A stretch of DNA of 64,000 nucleotides from a bacterium (lineage in GTDB: Bacteria > Desulfobacterota > Binatia > HRBIN30 > CADEER01), in NCBI GenBank assembly GCA_019637795.1, contig JAHBUY010000004.1:605260-669259 (forward strand), given 5' to 3'. The notes under the pieces are model-generated. The model was given only the letters and a program-made list of their open reading frames with translations. It had not been told where the DNA came from and ran no database searches. Shown in pieces: positions 50,311-58,764 of this stretch. Within the stretch, counting starts at the first letter, position 1, and each line of letters starts with the position of its first letter. A program made the translations under genes and the position numbers.

Positions 50311-51180
50311 TCACTCGACGCCGCGCAGGGTCGGGGCGATGCCGGTGCTGCCGTGATCCATGCCGGCCGCGGCGTACAGCGCGCCGCCCATGCCGAGTTT
50401 CTCGGCGGTGCTCGCGCCGGCGGCGACGAGACCGCCGTCGGCGACCAGCGCCTCGCCGGTGACGAAGCGGGCGTCGTCGCTGGCGAGAAAGAGGGCGACG
50501 CCGGCGATGTCCTCGGGCCGGCCGGCGTCCGGCCAGGGCTGGCAGCGCGCCGCGAGCGGCGCCATCGCCGCCTCGTCGCCGCGGTGCACGAGCGGCGTCA
50601 GGATCAGCCCGGGGCAGATGGCGTTGACGCGGATGCGCTGCGGCGCCAGCTCGACGGCGACGGCGCGGGTCAGGTTGATGACCGCCGCCTTGGCCGCCGA
50701 GTAGGCCTGCGGCCCGTCGCCGCCGGAGAGCCCGGCGATGGAGGCCGTGTTGATGAAGCAGCCGCCCTCGCCCTGCGCCTTCATGATGCGGGCGCCGTGC
50801 TTCATGCCGAGGAAGACGGCGCGCACCAGGACGGCGAAGGTCTGGTCCCACTCCTCGGCCTCGAGGTGGGTGATCGGTCCGAAGGCGCCGGCGACGCCGG
50901 CGTTGTTGCAGACGCAGTCGAGGCGGCCGAACGCGGCGGGCGCGGCCTGCACGGCGGCGGCGACGTCGGCCTCGCGGGCGACGTCGGCGGGCACGAAGCG
51001 GATGCGCTCGCCGGCGCCCGCCTGGCGCGCCAGCGCCATCGTCGCCTCGCCGCTCGCCGGGTTCAGATCGGCGATCACCACCCGCGCGCCCTCGGCGAGA
51101 AAGCGCAGCGCCGTCGCGCGCCCGATGCCGTTGCCGCCGCCGGTGATCACCGCCACTTTGCCGTCGAGTCGTCCCGCCAT
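50311..51180 (-). CDS. Short-chain dehydrogenase/reductase
   Basis: 289 residues. TGGGNGIG cofactor motif (13-20), NNAG (VCNNAGVAGAFG), catalytic Ser in NTASIAGLSGG, Tyr-Lys in AYSAAKAA, and the PG motif in NAICPGLILTPLV. ADLNPAS after strand 2 favours NAD. The extra C-terminal 30 residues (KLGMGGALYAAAGMDHGSTG) are unusual. A GGAGG ribosome site lies upstream. It is divergent from the LolC/E-like gene across 86 bp, and the 2OG-oxygenase-like gene follows it by 3 nt. Confidence 0.9.
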   Translation of the reverse strand: MAGRLDGKVAVITGGGNGIGRATALRFLAEGARVVIADLNPASGEATMALARQAGAGERIRFVPADVAREADVAAAVQAAPAAFGRLDCVCNNAGVAGAFGPITHLEAEEWDQTFAVLVRAVFLGMKHGARIMKAQGEGGCFINTASIAGLSGGDGPQAYSAAKAAVINLTRAVAVELAPQRIRVNAICPGLILTPLVHRGDEAAMAPLAARCQPWPDAGRPEDIAGVALFLASDDARFVTGEALVADGGLVAAGASTAEKLGMGGALYAAAGMDHGSTGIAPTLRGVE

Positions 51181-51266
51181 GGTGCCGCCTCCTTCACATG
51201 CCGCGCTGGACCGGCGCAAGGTTGACTGCCATGTACCCTGTCGGCGCCGCGGCGCCGAGAGCCTGC

Positions 51267-52514
51267 ATGCGCTACGAGCTGTTCGTCGCCCTCCGCTACC
51301 TGCGCGCCAAGCGGCGCGAGGCCTTCATCTCGCTCATCACCTGGATCTCGACCCTCGGCATCGCCATCGGGGTGATGACGCTGACCATCACGCTGGCGGT
51401 GATGACCGGCTTCGAGGGCGACCTGCGCGACCGCATCCTGGCCTTCAACCCGCACGTCTCGATCTGGGGGCAGCTCGGCTCGATCGCCAACCCGGCGCAG
51501 GTGGTGAGCACGGCGCGCGCCGTGCCCGAGGTGGTCAGCGCCGAACCCTTCGTCTACGGCCAGCTCATGCTGTCGACGCCGAGCGAGTTCGCCGGCGTGC
51601 TGGTGCGCGGCATCCGGCCCGACGGCGCCGGCGCCGACGACCTGGCGGCGCGGCTGCGCAGCGGCTCGATCGCGGATCTCGGCCGCACCGTCGCGGTGCC
51701 GCTGGGCGAGGGGCGCGGCGCCACGGCGCAGTTGCCCGGCATCATCCTCGGCACGGCGCTGGCGGAGAAGCTGAAGGTGCACGTCGGCGAGGCGGTGAGC
51801 GTCGCCGCCGCCGCCGCGGGCACGGCCGGCGTGCCGCGCCTGCGCCGCTTCGCGGTGGTCGGCGAATTCAGCTCCGGCATGCCGGAGTACGACAGCGGCC
51901 TCGCCTACATCGCGCTCGCCGACGCGCAACGGCTGTACGACATGGACGGTTCGGTGACCGGCGTCGAGATCAAGCTGCGCGACCTCTACCAGGCCAACCG
52001 CGTCGCCGGCCAGCTCGCCGCCACGCTCGGCATCGGCTACCGCGTCCGCGACTGGATGGCGGCGAACAAGAACCTCTTCGGGGCGCTGGCGCTGCAGAAG
52101 TCGGTGTATTCGATCGTGCTGCTGCTGATCGTGCTGGTCGCCGCCTTCACCGTCCTGGCGACGCTGGTGATGGTGGTGATGGAGAAGCGGAAGGACATCG
52201 CGATCCTCAAGTCGATGGGCGCCAGCGGCGGCAGCATCGGCCGCATCTTCATCTACAAGGGCCTGATCATCGGCGGCATCGGCACGCTGCTCGGCAACCT
52301 CGGCGGCATCGGCGGCTGCTGGCTGCTGAAGAACTACCAGGTGGTCGAGCTGCCGAAGGACGTGTTCTTCGTCAACACCGTGCCGGTGCAGGTCCATGCG
52401 CCGTACTTCGTCGCCGTCACCGCCGCGACGCTGGCGATCTGCCTGCTGGCGACGCTCTACCCGGCGCGCAAGGCGGCGCGCCTCGCGCCGGTGGACGTCA
52501 TCCGCTACGAGTGA
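51267..52514 (+). CDS. LolC/LolE-type lipoprotein-releasing ABC permease
   Basis: 415 residues. MRYELFVALRYLRAKRREAF, then SLITWISTLGIAIGVMTLTI, is the standard LolC/E start. A periplasmic MacB-like domain spans about 45-260, followed by three helices (SIVLLLIVLVAAFTVLATLV, KGLIIGGIGTLLGNLGGIGG, and the last pair ending YPARKAARLAPVDVIRYE). In LolCDE the complex extracts lipoproteins from the inner membrane. The expected next gene is lolD (ATPase), but here the following gene, overlapping by GTGA, encodes a beta-propeller lipoprotein. The ATG at 51267 is where the family's sequence begins. Confidence 0.9.
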   Translation: MRYELFVALRYLRAKRREAFISLITWISTLGIAIGVMTLTITLAVMTGFEGDLRDRILAFNPHVSIWGQLGSIANPAQVVSTARAVPEVVSAEPFVYGQLMLSTPSEFAGVLVRGIRPDGAGADDLAARLRSGSIADLGRTVAVPLGEGRGATAQLPGIILGTALAEKLKVHVGEAVSVAAAAAGTAGVPRLRRFAVVGEFSSGMPEYDSGLAYIALADAQRLYDMDGSVTGVEIKLRDLYQANRVAGQLAATLGIGYRVRDWMAANKNLFGALALQKSVYSIVLLLIVLVAAFTVLATLVMVVMEKRKDIAILKSMGASGGSIGRIFIYKGLIIGGIGTLLGNLGGIGGCWLLKNYQVVELPKDVFFVNTVPVQVHAPYFVAVTAATLAICLLATLYPARKAARLAPVDVIRYE

Positions 52515-53539
52515 GGCGCGTCCCGCTCCGTCTGGCGCGCGCGGCGCTGCTGGTCGCCGGCGCCCTGCTGGCCAGCGCCTGTCCGCGCGCCGCGCCGGCG
52601 CCGGATGCGGCGCGCGCGCCGCGGCGCGTCGAGCTCGATCCCGCCGATCCCGCCCGCCTGCTGGTCGTGGAGCGCGGCGGCGGGGTCGGCATCTGGCGCG
52701 TCGACGACGCGGCGGCGCCGCGCGGCGAGCGGTGGCTCGATGCGCGGGCGACCGACGCGCGCTTTCTCGCCGGCGGGCTCGGCGTCGTCAGCGGCGGCGC
52801 CGACGGCCGCGTGCGCCGCTGGTCGAGGGACGGCCGCGACATCTGGACGAGCGCCGCCGGCGCGCCGATCCGCGCCCTCGCCGCGAGCCCGGATGCGATC
52901 GCCGCCGCCGGCGAGGACGGCCGCATCCGGCTCTGGACGCTCGCCGGCGCGCCGGCCGGCGAGCTCGCCACCGACGCCGGCATACTGCTCGCCGTCGCCT
53001 GGTCGCCGCGCGGCGACTGGCTGGCGGCCGAGGGCGCCGACACGCGGCTCCGGCTGTGGCGGCGCGACGCGGCGGGCGGCGCCTTCGTGGCCGTGGCGAC
53101 GTTCCGCCCGATCGACGCGCGCTACGCGCAGCTCGTCCCCAACCTGGTGCGCCACGACGTCGCCTGGGGCTGGGACCGCTCGCTCGCCTTCGCGCCCGAC
53201 GGCGCGTCGCTGATCGCGGCGGACTTCGGCGGCGCCGTGGAACGCTGGCGCCTGAACGGCGAGCGCGACGGCGCCCTGCCCTCCGCCGGGCCGCACCACA
53301 TCCGCGCCCTCGCGGTGGCGCCCGACGGCCGCGTCGCCGCCGCCGCGCACGACGGGACGCTCCGCGTCTGGCCCGCCGACGGCGGCGAGCCGGCGGCGTG
53401 GCCGGGGCACGAGGGCAGCGCGACCGGCATCGCCTTCGCGGCCGACGGGAGCCGCCTGGCGAGCGCCGGCCTCGACGGCCGGGTCGTGCTGTGGCGGAGC
53501 GACGGCGAGCGCCTCGGCGCGCTGCCGTCGGCGCGGTGA
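52511..53539 (+). CDS. WD40-type beta-propeller lipoprotein
   Basis: 342 residues from a GTG that shares GTGA with the LolC/E stop. The leader ARAALLVAGALLASAC ends in a lipobox (ASAC). About seven blades follow, each with a G-x-V-x-x-W or G-R-I-R-L-W ending: GVGIWRVDD, GRVRRWSRDG, GRIRLWTLAG, TRLRLWRRDA, GAVERWRLNG, GTLRVWPADG, GRVVLWRSDG. The propeller therefore appears complete. Its coupling to a lipoprotein-releasing permease suggests it is itself a client or an accessory of that permease; this is inference. Confidence 0.8.
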   Translation: MRRVPLRLARAALLVAGALLASACPRAAPAPDAARAPRRVELDPADPARLLVVERGGGVGIWRVDDAAAPRGERWLDARATDARFLAGGLGVVSGGADGRVRRWSRDGRDIWTSAAGAPIRALAASPDAIAAAGEDGRIRLWTLAGAPAGELATDAGILLAVAWSPRGDWLAAEGADTRLRLWRRDAAGGAFVAVATFRPIDARYAQLVPNLVRHDVAWGWDRSLAFAPDGASLIAADFGGAVERWRLNGERDGALPSAGPHHIRALAVAPDGRVAAAAHDGTLRVWPADGGEPAAWPGHEGSATGIAFAADGSRLASAGLDGRVVLWRSDGERLGALPSAR

Positions 53540-53634
53540 CCACGCCTTGGAGCGCCGCGCTCCCCGCGGCCGCGCGATGCCAGGGCGCGCGGCGCCGGCG
53601 GCGCGGAGGCGCGGCCCCTCCCGGCGGTGGCGGA

Positions 53635-54207
53635 TCACATGTTGAGGCTGGCGATCTGCATCAGGAAGCCCATGTCGCCCTCGACCTTGATCTTGCCCTG
53701 CATGAACAGCATCTGGCCGTTCTGGCTGCCGTCCTGCATCCCGACGTAGTCGGCGATCGCCATCCGCAGCAGGGTGCGCGGCGCCGGCGCGCCGTTGAAG
53801 CACAGCTCGACCTTGAATGGATCCTTGTCGGCGCGCGCCAGCTCGAGCGCCATCGTGCCCTTCAGCGCCTTGGCGCGGCCGCTGTTGTCCGGACGGCCCG
53901 GGCGGTTGGCCGGCAGGATGATGCCCAGGGTGGCGCCGTTGCGGTTCAGCACGGCGTCGCGCCAGTCGTCGACGCCGAGCGTGACGGCCAGGTTGGCGTC
54001 CTTGGCGCCCGCGCTGACCTGCATCTGCCCGTTCGCGATCGTCGCGTGCCAGGCGCCGCCGCCGTCGCCGGTGAGCGTGAACTGGATGGCGAAATCGCCC
54101 GGCGCGGCGGCGCCGCCGTCGCTCTGTGCCTGGAAGCCCAGCGGCAGCAGTTGCTCGAAGAACTGCTGCGGCGTGACGTCCTCGGAGACCTGTGGTGCGT
54201 CGGCCAT
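53635..54207 (-). CDS. SCP2 sterol-carrier-domain protein
   Basis: 190 residues. The core at 40-160 has the SCP2 order of strands: FAIQFTLTGDGGGAWHATIA, LAVTLGVDDWRDAVLN, then KALKGTMALELARADKD and the C-terminal helix. SCP2 domains bind acyl-CoA or sterols, and free-standing versions are common in organisms that break down lipids. There is no signal peptide. The nearby genes show no clear operon with it. Binding only, with no catalytic motif. Confidence 0.72.
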   Translation of the reverse strand: MADAPQVSEDVTPQQFFEQLLPLGFQAQSDGGAAAPGDFAIQFTLTGDGGGAWHATIANGQMQVSAGAKDANLAVTLGVDDWRDAVLNRNGATLGIILPANRPGRPDNSGRAKALKGTMALELARADKDPFKVELCFNGAPAPRTLLRMAIADYVGMQDGSQNGQMLFMQGKIKVEGDMGFLMQIASLNM

Positions 54208-54393
54208 GGATGTGTCCTCCCCCTACGAGTGTGGCGTCGGTCGTGATCGGCTGCGACGTCCCTCGTGCCATGCCGCGCCGCCGCGGGCAACGGCCGCGGC
54301 GCCACTGGTCGCATGCCGCCGCCGTGTCGCCGCGGGGCGCGCCGAACCGGCGGTCGGCTGCAACCGGCTCGGCTTTCCGCTAGGCGACCGGCG

Positions 54394-55125
54394 ATGGCCG
54401 ACGAGCTTCCCGCCCGCCTGCGCGTGCTGTCGGCGAACCTGTGGAACGGCGTCGCCGACGCCGACGGGTTCGCCGCCCTCGTCGAGCGCGTGCGGGCCGA
54501 CGTGGTCGCCGTGCAGGAGCTGACCCCGTGGCAGGCGGACGCCCTGCGCCGCCGCCTGCCGCACGGCCTCCTCGAACCGGCGACCGACTACACCGGGATG
54601 GGCATCGCCGCGCGCGTGCCGCTGGCCGTGCGCCGGCTGCCGCTGCCGCGGCGCGACGCGCGGCTGGCGGAGCTGCGGCTGGGGACCGCCGACGGCGCCT
54701 CGGTCGCGGTCGAGCTGCTCAACCTCCACGTCCTGGCGCCGCACACGCTGCCGACCTGGAAGACCGTCGCCGGCCGGCGCGGCCAGTGGCGCGGCCTCGA
54801 GCGCCATCTGCGCGCCAACCCGCAGCGGCCGCGGATCGTCGTCGGCGATTTCAACTCGACGCCGCTCTGGCCCTTCTACCGCCGGGTCGCCGACCACCTG
54901 CAGGACGCGGCGCTGATCCACGCCCGCCGCCGCGGCGGCCGGGCGGCGCGCACCTGGGGCCCGTGGGCCGGCGCGCCGCGCCTGCTGCGCATCGACCACG
55001 CCTTCGTCCAGCACCTGGAGGTCTTCGACTTCGCGGTCGTCGAGGTGCCGAGCGGCGACCATTCGGCGGTGCTGGTGGAGATCGGCGCGCGGGGCGCGAG
55101 CCGCTCGGGCGCCGCCGCTCCTTGA
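54394..55125 (+). CDS. Endonuclease/exonuclease/phosphatase (EEP) family protein
   Basis: 243 residues from the ATG at 54394. RVLSANLWNG with Asn, VVAVQELTPWQ with the metal-binding Glu, ELLNLHVLAPH, VVGDFNSTPLWP (Asp-x-Asn), RIDHAFVQ and C-terminal SGDHSAVLVEI with Asp-His make a complete EEP active site. Such proteins are Mg-dependent phosphodiesterases on nucleic acids, lipids or phosphoesters. There is no signal or helix; in size it resembles the shorter bacterial group (YafD-like without its membrane part). Substrate unknown. Confidence 0.85.
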   Translation: MADELPARLRVLSANLWNGVADADGFAALVERVRADVVAVQELTPWQADALRRRLPHGLLEPATDYTGMGIAARVPLAVRRLPLPRRDARLAELRLGTADGASVAVELLNLHVLAPHTLPTWKTVAGRRGQWRGLERHLRANPQRPRIVVGDFNSTPLWPFYRRVADHLQDAALIHARRRGGRAARTWGPWAGAPRLLRIDHAFVQHLEVFDFAVVEVPSGDHSAVLVEIGARGASRSGAAAP

Positions 55126-55156
55126 TCCGCCGTCCCGGGCCGCGCTATCCGGCCGC

Positions 55157-55957
55157 GTGCCGCGCTTCTCGGTCTCGCAGATCACGACCCTGCACTGGCC
55201 GTTCGAACGCGACGTCGAGGCCGTCGCGGCCGCCGGCGCGCCCGGGATCGGGATCGCGATCCGCAAGCTGGAGGCGGTGGGGATCGACCGGGCGGCGACG
55301 CTGCTGCGCCAACGTCGGCTGGCGGTCTCCTGCCTGACCTCGTCGGGCTGCTTCCCGCTCGGCGACGAGGCCGGCGAGCGCGAGGCGCTGGCGCGCACCC
55401 GCCGCCACCTCGAGGCGGCGGCGGACCTCGGCGCCGACTGCCTGATGGTGCTGCCGGGCGGCAACCCGGCGCTGAGCTGGGAGGAGGCGGCGGCGCGAGC
55501 GCGGCCGCTGCTCGAGGCGCTGCTCCCCGCCGCCGAGCACCTCGGGGTGCGGCTGGCGCTCGAGCCGACCAGCCAACTGCGGATGGATCTCGCCTTCCTG
55601 CACTCGTTCGACGAGGCGCTCGACTTCGCCGACGCCATCGACTCGCCGTGGCTGACGGTGACGCTCGAGCTCAACAACGCCTGGATCGAGCGCCGGCTCT
55701 ACGACAACATCCGCGCCCGCTGCCGCCGCATCGGCGTGGTGCAGATCAGCGACTTCCGCGTCGGCACCCTCGCCGCCAGCGAGCGGGTGGTGATCGGCGA
55801 CGGCGACATCCCGCTGCGCCGCCTGTGCGGCGCGCTCGCCGCCGCCGGCTACGACGGCTGGTACGACATCGAGCTGCTCGGCCCGGCGATCGAGGCCGAG
55901 GGCTACGCGGCGGTGGTGCCGCGCGCCGTTGCGCGCTTTCGGGAGCTGTGGGACTAG
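55157..55957 (+). CDS. Sugar phosphate isomerase/epimerase-like TIM-barrel protein
   Basis: 266 residues from a GTG at 55157. The barrel is of the xylose-isomerase-like AP-endonuclease-2 type: GIGIAIRKLEAVGIDRAATL, the LGADCLMVLPGGN strand, LALEPTSQLRMDLAFLHS, VTLELNNAW, VVQISDFRVG, RVVIGDGDIPLRRL and WYDIELLGP. Metal ligands are likely the Glu in LEPT, the Asp in QISDF, and the Glu in DIELL. It sits 45 nt before an SDR gene with a strong ribosome site, so the two may act on the same polyol or sugar. The substrate is not known. Confidence 0.8.
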   Translation: MPRFSVSQITTLHWPFERDVEAVAAAGAPGIGIAIRKLEAVGIDRAATLLRQRRLAVSCLTSSGCFPLGDEAGEREALARTRRHLEAAADLGADCLMVLPGGNPALSWEEAAARARPLLEALLPAAEHLGVRLALEPTSQLRMDLAFLHSFDEALDFADAIDSPWLTVTLELNNAWIERRLYDNIRARCRRIGVVQISDFRVGTLAASERVVIGDGDIPLRRLCGALAAAGYDGWYDIELLGPAIEAEGYAAVVPRAVARFRELWD

Positions 55958-55984
55958 ATCGCGCCACGAAGGCCGCAGCGCCCC

Positions 55985-56002
55985 AAGGAGGAGAGAACGG
56001 AG
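55985..56002 (+). promoter_or_regulatory. Strong ribosome binding site of the 56003 SDR gene
   Basis: AAGGAGGAG at 55985-55993, with a second AACGGAG at 55996-56002, precedes the ATG at 56003. It is one of the best Shine-Dalgarno sequences in the window and suggests high translation. Confidence 0.7.
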
Positions 56003-56767
56003 ATGCGACTCAAGGACAAGGTCTCGATCATCACCGGAGCGGGCCAGGGGATCGGCGAGGCGTACGCGCGCCGCTTCGCCGCGGAGGGCGCGAAGGTGGT
56101 CGTCGCCGACATCAACGAGCAGAAGGGCCGCGCGGTGGCGGCGTCGATCGGCGGCGCGGCGGTGTTCGAACGCGTCGACGTGTCGAGCGAGGAGGACACC
56201 AAGCGCTGCGCCAAGGCGGTGCACGACCGCTTCGGGCGCATCGACGTGCTGATCAACAACGCCGCGATCTTCTACGGCATCGACAACTTCAACTCGAGCT
56301 TCGAGTACCTGCGGAAGATCTTCGACGTGAACTACTTCGGCACCTGGCTGATGTGCCGCGCCGTGTTCCCGTACATGGAGCAGCAGGGCAGCGGCTCGGT
56401 GATCAACCAGTCGTCGAGCGCCGCCTGGATGCATCCGACGATGCCCATGCCCGACGGCCTGCCGTCGTTCCACTACAGCGTCACCAAGGCGGCCATCAAC
56501 GCGATGACGCACTTCATGGCGGGCGCCGTCGGCGTCACCGGCGTGCGCGTCAACGCCATCGCCCCGGGGCCGACGCTCACCGACGCGACCAAGGAGAGCG
56601 TGCCCGCCGACATCCTCGAGATGATCGTCAACATGATGATGGCGATCAAGAAGCCGCTCGATCCCGAGGACATCACCGGCGCCGCGGTGTTCCTGGCCTC
56701 GGACGACTCGAAGATGATCACCGGTCAGTGCCTGCCGGTCGACGGCGGCATGATCATGCTGGGGTGA
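56003..56767 (+). CDS. Short-chain dehydrogenase/reductase
   Basis: 254 residues. TGAGQGIG (12-19), VVADINEQKG after strand 2, NNAAIFYG, catalytic Ser in NQSSSAAWM, Tyr-Lys in FHYSVTKAA, PG in NAIAPGPTLTDA, and C-terminal QCLPVDGGMIMLG. A classical NAD-dependent alcohol dehydrogenase fold. The last 14 nt overlap the end of the convergent HAD gene (56754-56767). Located after the TIM-barrel protein, it probably oxidises a sugar or alcohol intermediate; this is inference. Confidence 0.9.
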   Translation: MRLKDKVSIITGAGQGIGEAYARRFAAEGAKVVVADINEQKGRAVAASIGGAAVFERVDVSSEEDTKRCAKAVHDRFGRIDVLINNAAIFYGIDNFNSSFEYLRKIFDVNYFGTWLMCRAVFPYMEQQGSGSVINQSSSAAWMHPTMPMPDGLPSFHYSVTKAAINAMTHFMAGAVGVTGVRVNAIAPGPTLTDATKESVPADILEMIVNMMMAIKKPLDPEDITGAAVFLASDDSKMITGQCLPVDGGMIMLG

Positions 56768-57377
56768 AGCCCGCCAGCAGCGCCGGCAGCTCGCGCAGCG
56801 CGTGCACCCGGTGCTCGGCCGGGGCCACCGGGCCGAAGCCGACGAAGCGGATGTTGGCGGCGCGCGCCGCCTGGGCGTCGGTGTCGGAATCGCCGACGTA
56901 GGCGGCCGCGCTCGCCGGCACCCGGAAGTGCTCCAGGCAGCGCAGCAGCATGTCCGGGTGCGGCTTGGCGCGCGGCACGTCGTTGGCGCCGACCGTGAAC
57001 GCCAGCCAGCGGCCGAGGTCGAACTCGCGCACCACCCCGGCGGCGGTGCCGCCGCGGTTGGTCGCCATCGCCAGCCGGTAGTGCGGCGCCAGCGCCTGCA
57101 GCACGTGCTCGAGATCGGGCATCGGCCGCATCAGGCGGTAGAATGGGCCGTAGTCGATCTCGCGGCCGACGCGCAGCGCCGCGGCGCGCAGCGCCTCGTC
57201 GTCGCCGAACATCGCCTCGTAGAGCTGGTGCGAGGAGAGGAAGTGCGCCCGCCGGCTCCACGCCTGGTCGAGCGGCGGCCGGCCGAGCCGCTCGAGCACC
57301 GCGTTGTAGTAGGCGACGTTGGCGCCGGCGGAATCGAAGAGGACCCCGTCGCAGTCGAAGATGACGAGCGAGAGCAT
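56754..57377 (-). CDS. HAD-superfamily phosphatase (phosphoglycolate-phosphatase-like)
   Basis: 207 residues. Motif I is FDCDGVLFDS (D-x-D-G-V). Motif II is MATNRGGTAAG, motif III Lys is in RAKPHPDMLL, and motif IV is YVGDSDTDAQAA. A helical cap sits between motifs I and II. This is the HAD-IA group that includes Gph. It is the last gene of a four-gene minus-strand cluster; the methyltransferase stop is 14 nt upstream. It overlaps the convergent SDR gene by 14 nt at the 3' end. The natural phosphate ester is unknown. Confidence 0.88.
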   Translation of the reverse strand: MLSLVIFDCDGVLFDSAGANVAYYNAVLERLGRPPLDQAWSRRAHFLSSHQLYEAMFGDDEALRAAALRVGREIDYGPFYRLMRPMPDLEHVLQALAPHYRLAMATNRGGTAAGVVREFDLGRWLAFTVGANDVPRAKPHPDMLLRCLEHFRVPASAAAYVGDSDTDAQAARAANIRFVGFGPVAPAEHRVHALRELPALLAGFTPA

Positions 57378-57391
57378 GATCGGATCGCGGG

Positions 57392-58105
57392 CTATCTCGA
57401 CGGCGAGCGCCCGCCGCCGAACACGAGGACGTAGTGATACGGGAGGATGTCGGGTTGCGCGACGAGGGTGAAGCCGGCGTCCCGCATCTCGCCGATCACC
57501 GTCTCGGGAGCCAGCTTGTGCGACGGCTCGGGCCCCTCGGGAAGCTCGCCGGGCTTCCAGTCGACGATCGCGACGCGGCCGGCGGGGCGGAGGGCGCGCG
57601 CCAACTGCGGCAGGTAGCGGCGGCGGTGGTCGAGATGGTGGTAGGTGTCGGCGATGAAGATGAGGTCGGCAACGGCGCGCGGCAGGCGCGGGTTGCCCAG
57701 GGAGGCCAGCACCGGGGTCACGTTGGCGAGCTGGTCGCGCTCGGCGCGGTCGCGCAGCCATTCGACCAGGCGCGGCTCGACCTCGACCGCCAGCACCGAG
57801 CCGTCCGTTCCCACCGCCCGCGACAGGTAGGGCTCGAAGTAGCCGGTGCCGGCGCCGAGATCGACCACCGTGGCGCCCGCCGGCACCCGCAGCGCCGCCA
57901 CCAGCTCCGCCGGCTTCTGCCAGGCATCGCGCCGCGGATCGTCGAAGACCTTCGTCCAGTACGGGACGTCGTCGAAGCGGTGCGTCGCCGTGGCGCGATC
58001 GTCGCCGTCGGCGCGCGCGGACGTCGCCCAGGCGAGCAGCGCCAGCGCGACCAGGAGCGCTGCCGGGCGCCGGCGCCGCGCCGTCAGTCCCGCCGGCGCC
58101 GTCAT
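57392..58105 (-). CDS. Exported class I SAM-dependent methyltransferase
   Basis: 237 residues. Residues 1-32 form a Sec-type signal (basic TARRRR, then PAALLVALALLAWATSARA). The SAM site is VVDLGAGTGYFEPYLSRA, with acidic LAVEVEPRLVEW, and a post-I block LIFIADTYHHLDHRRRYLPQ. The C terminus ends DILPYHYVLVFGGG. A secreted SAM-dependent enzyme is unusual because SAM is cytoplasmic, although a group of periplasm-directed proteins with this YHH motif is known from genome annotation. Its ATG overlaps the HAD gene stop (58102-58105). Substrate unknown. Confidence 0.82.
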   Translation of the reverse strand: MTAPAGLTARRRRPAALLVALALLAWATSARADGDDRATATHRFDDVPYWTKVFDDPRRDAWQKPAELVAALRVPAGATVVDLGAGTGYFEPYLSRAVGTDGSVLAVEVEPRLVEWLRDRAERDQLANVTPVLASLGNPRLPRAVADLIFIADTYHHLDHRRRYLPQLARALRPAGRVAIVDWKPGELPEGPEPSHKLAPETVIGEMRDAGFTLVAQPDILPYHYVLVFGGGRSPSR

Positions 58106-58764
58106 CCGTCGCACTCCGCCAGCAGCGCGCCGAGATCGCCGACGCGCGCGACGTCGACCGCCCGCAGCCCGGCGGCGCGGGCGCCGGCGATGTCGTCCTC
58201 GGCGTCGTCGCCGACGTAGAGCGCCTCGCCGGCGGCGACGCCGAGCCGCGCCAGCGCGAGCGCGAAGATCGGCGCCGCCGGCTTGGCCGCCCCGGCGTCG
58301 GCCGGCAGCACGACCACGTCGAGCAGCGGCGCCAGCTCCAGCGCCGCCAACACGGCCGGCAGGCGATGGTCGAAGTTCGACACCATGCCGGTGCGCAGGC
58401 CGCGCTGGCGGGCGCCGCGCAGGAGCGCGTGCGCGCCCGGCGCCGCCGCCCAGGCCCCGGCGCCGGCGTAGTGCGCCCACAGGCGATCGAACGCGCCGGC
58501 GGGCAGCGCGGCGCCGGCGGCGGCGAACACCGCGCTCACGAGCTCGCGCCACCACGCGCGCTCGGCGGCGCGCAGCGCGTCGCCCGCCAGCCCGGGAAAC
58601 ACCATCGCCGGCCGGCCGCGCAGGGCGGCGACGAACGCCGCCTGCAGCGCCGCCGGCTCGCCGCTGCCGGCGAGGCGCGCGTAGGTGACGCCGACCGGCT
58701 CGCGCAGGTGGATCACCGTGCCGACCGCATCCACCAGCAGGGCGCGCAGCGGCGGCGCGCTCAT
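58102..58764 (-). CDS. HAD-superfamily hydrolase with altered motif I
   Basis: 220 residues. Motif I reads LLVDAVGTVI: the nucleophile Asp is kept, but the second Asp (acid/base) is replaced by Val, as in the REG-2/HDHD3-like group. Motif II is MVSNFDHRL, motif III has KPAAPIF, and motif IV is YVGDDAEDDIAGA. Loss of the second Asp usually weakens phosphatase turnover. It overlaps both neighbours by ATGA, so it is made together with the isomerase-like protein and the methyltransferase. Function unknown. Confidence 0.83.
   Translation of the reverse strand: MSAPPLRALLVDAVGTVIHLREPVGVTYARLAGSGEPAALQAAFVAALRGRPAMVFPGLAGDALRAAERAWWRELVSAVFAAAGAALPAGAFDRLWAHYAGAGAWAAAPGAHALLRGARQRGLRTGMVSNFDHRLPAVLAALELAPLLDVVVLPADAGAAKPAAPIFALALARLGVAAGEALYVGDDAEDDIAGARAAGLRAVDVARVGDLGALLAECDG

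Noticed and set aside
48157..51225. 1022-residue plus-strand open frame spanning several minus-strand genes
   Set aside because: High GC keeps antisense frames open; composition is Arg/Ala/Gly/Asp without motifs, and the opposite strand holds clear TolC, TetR, oxygenase and SDR genes.
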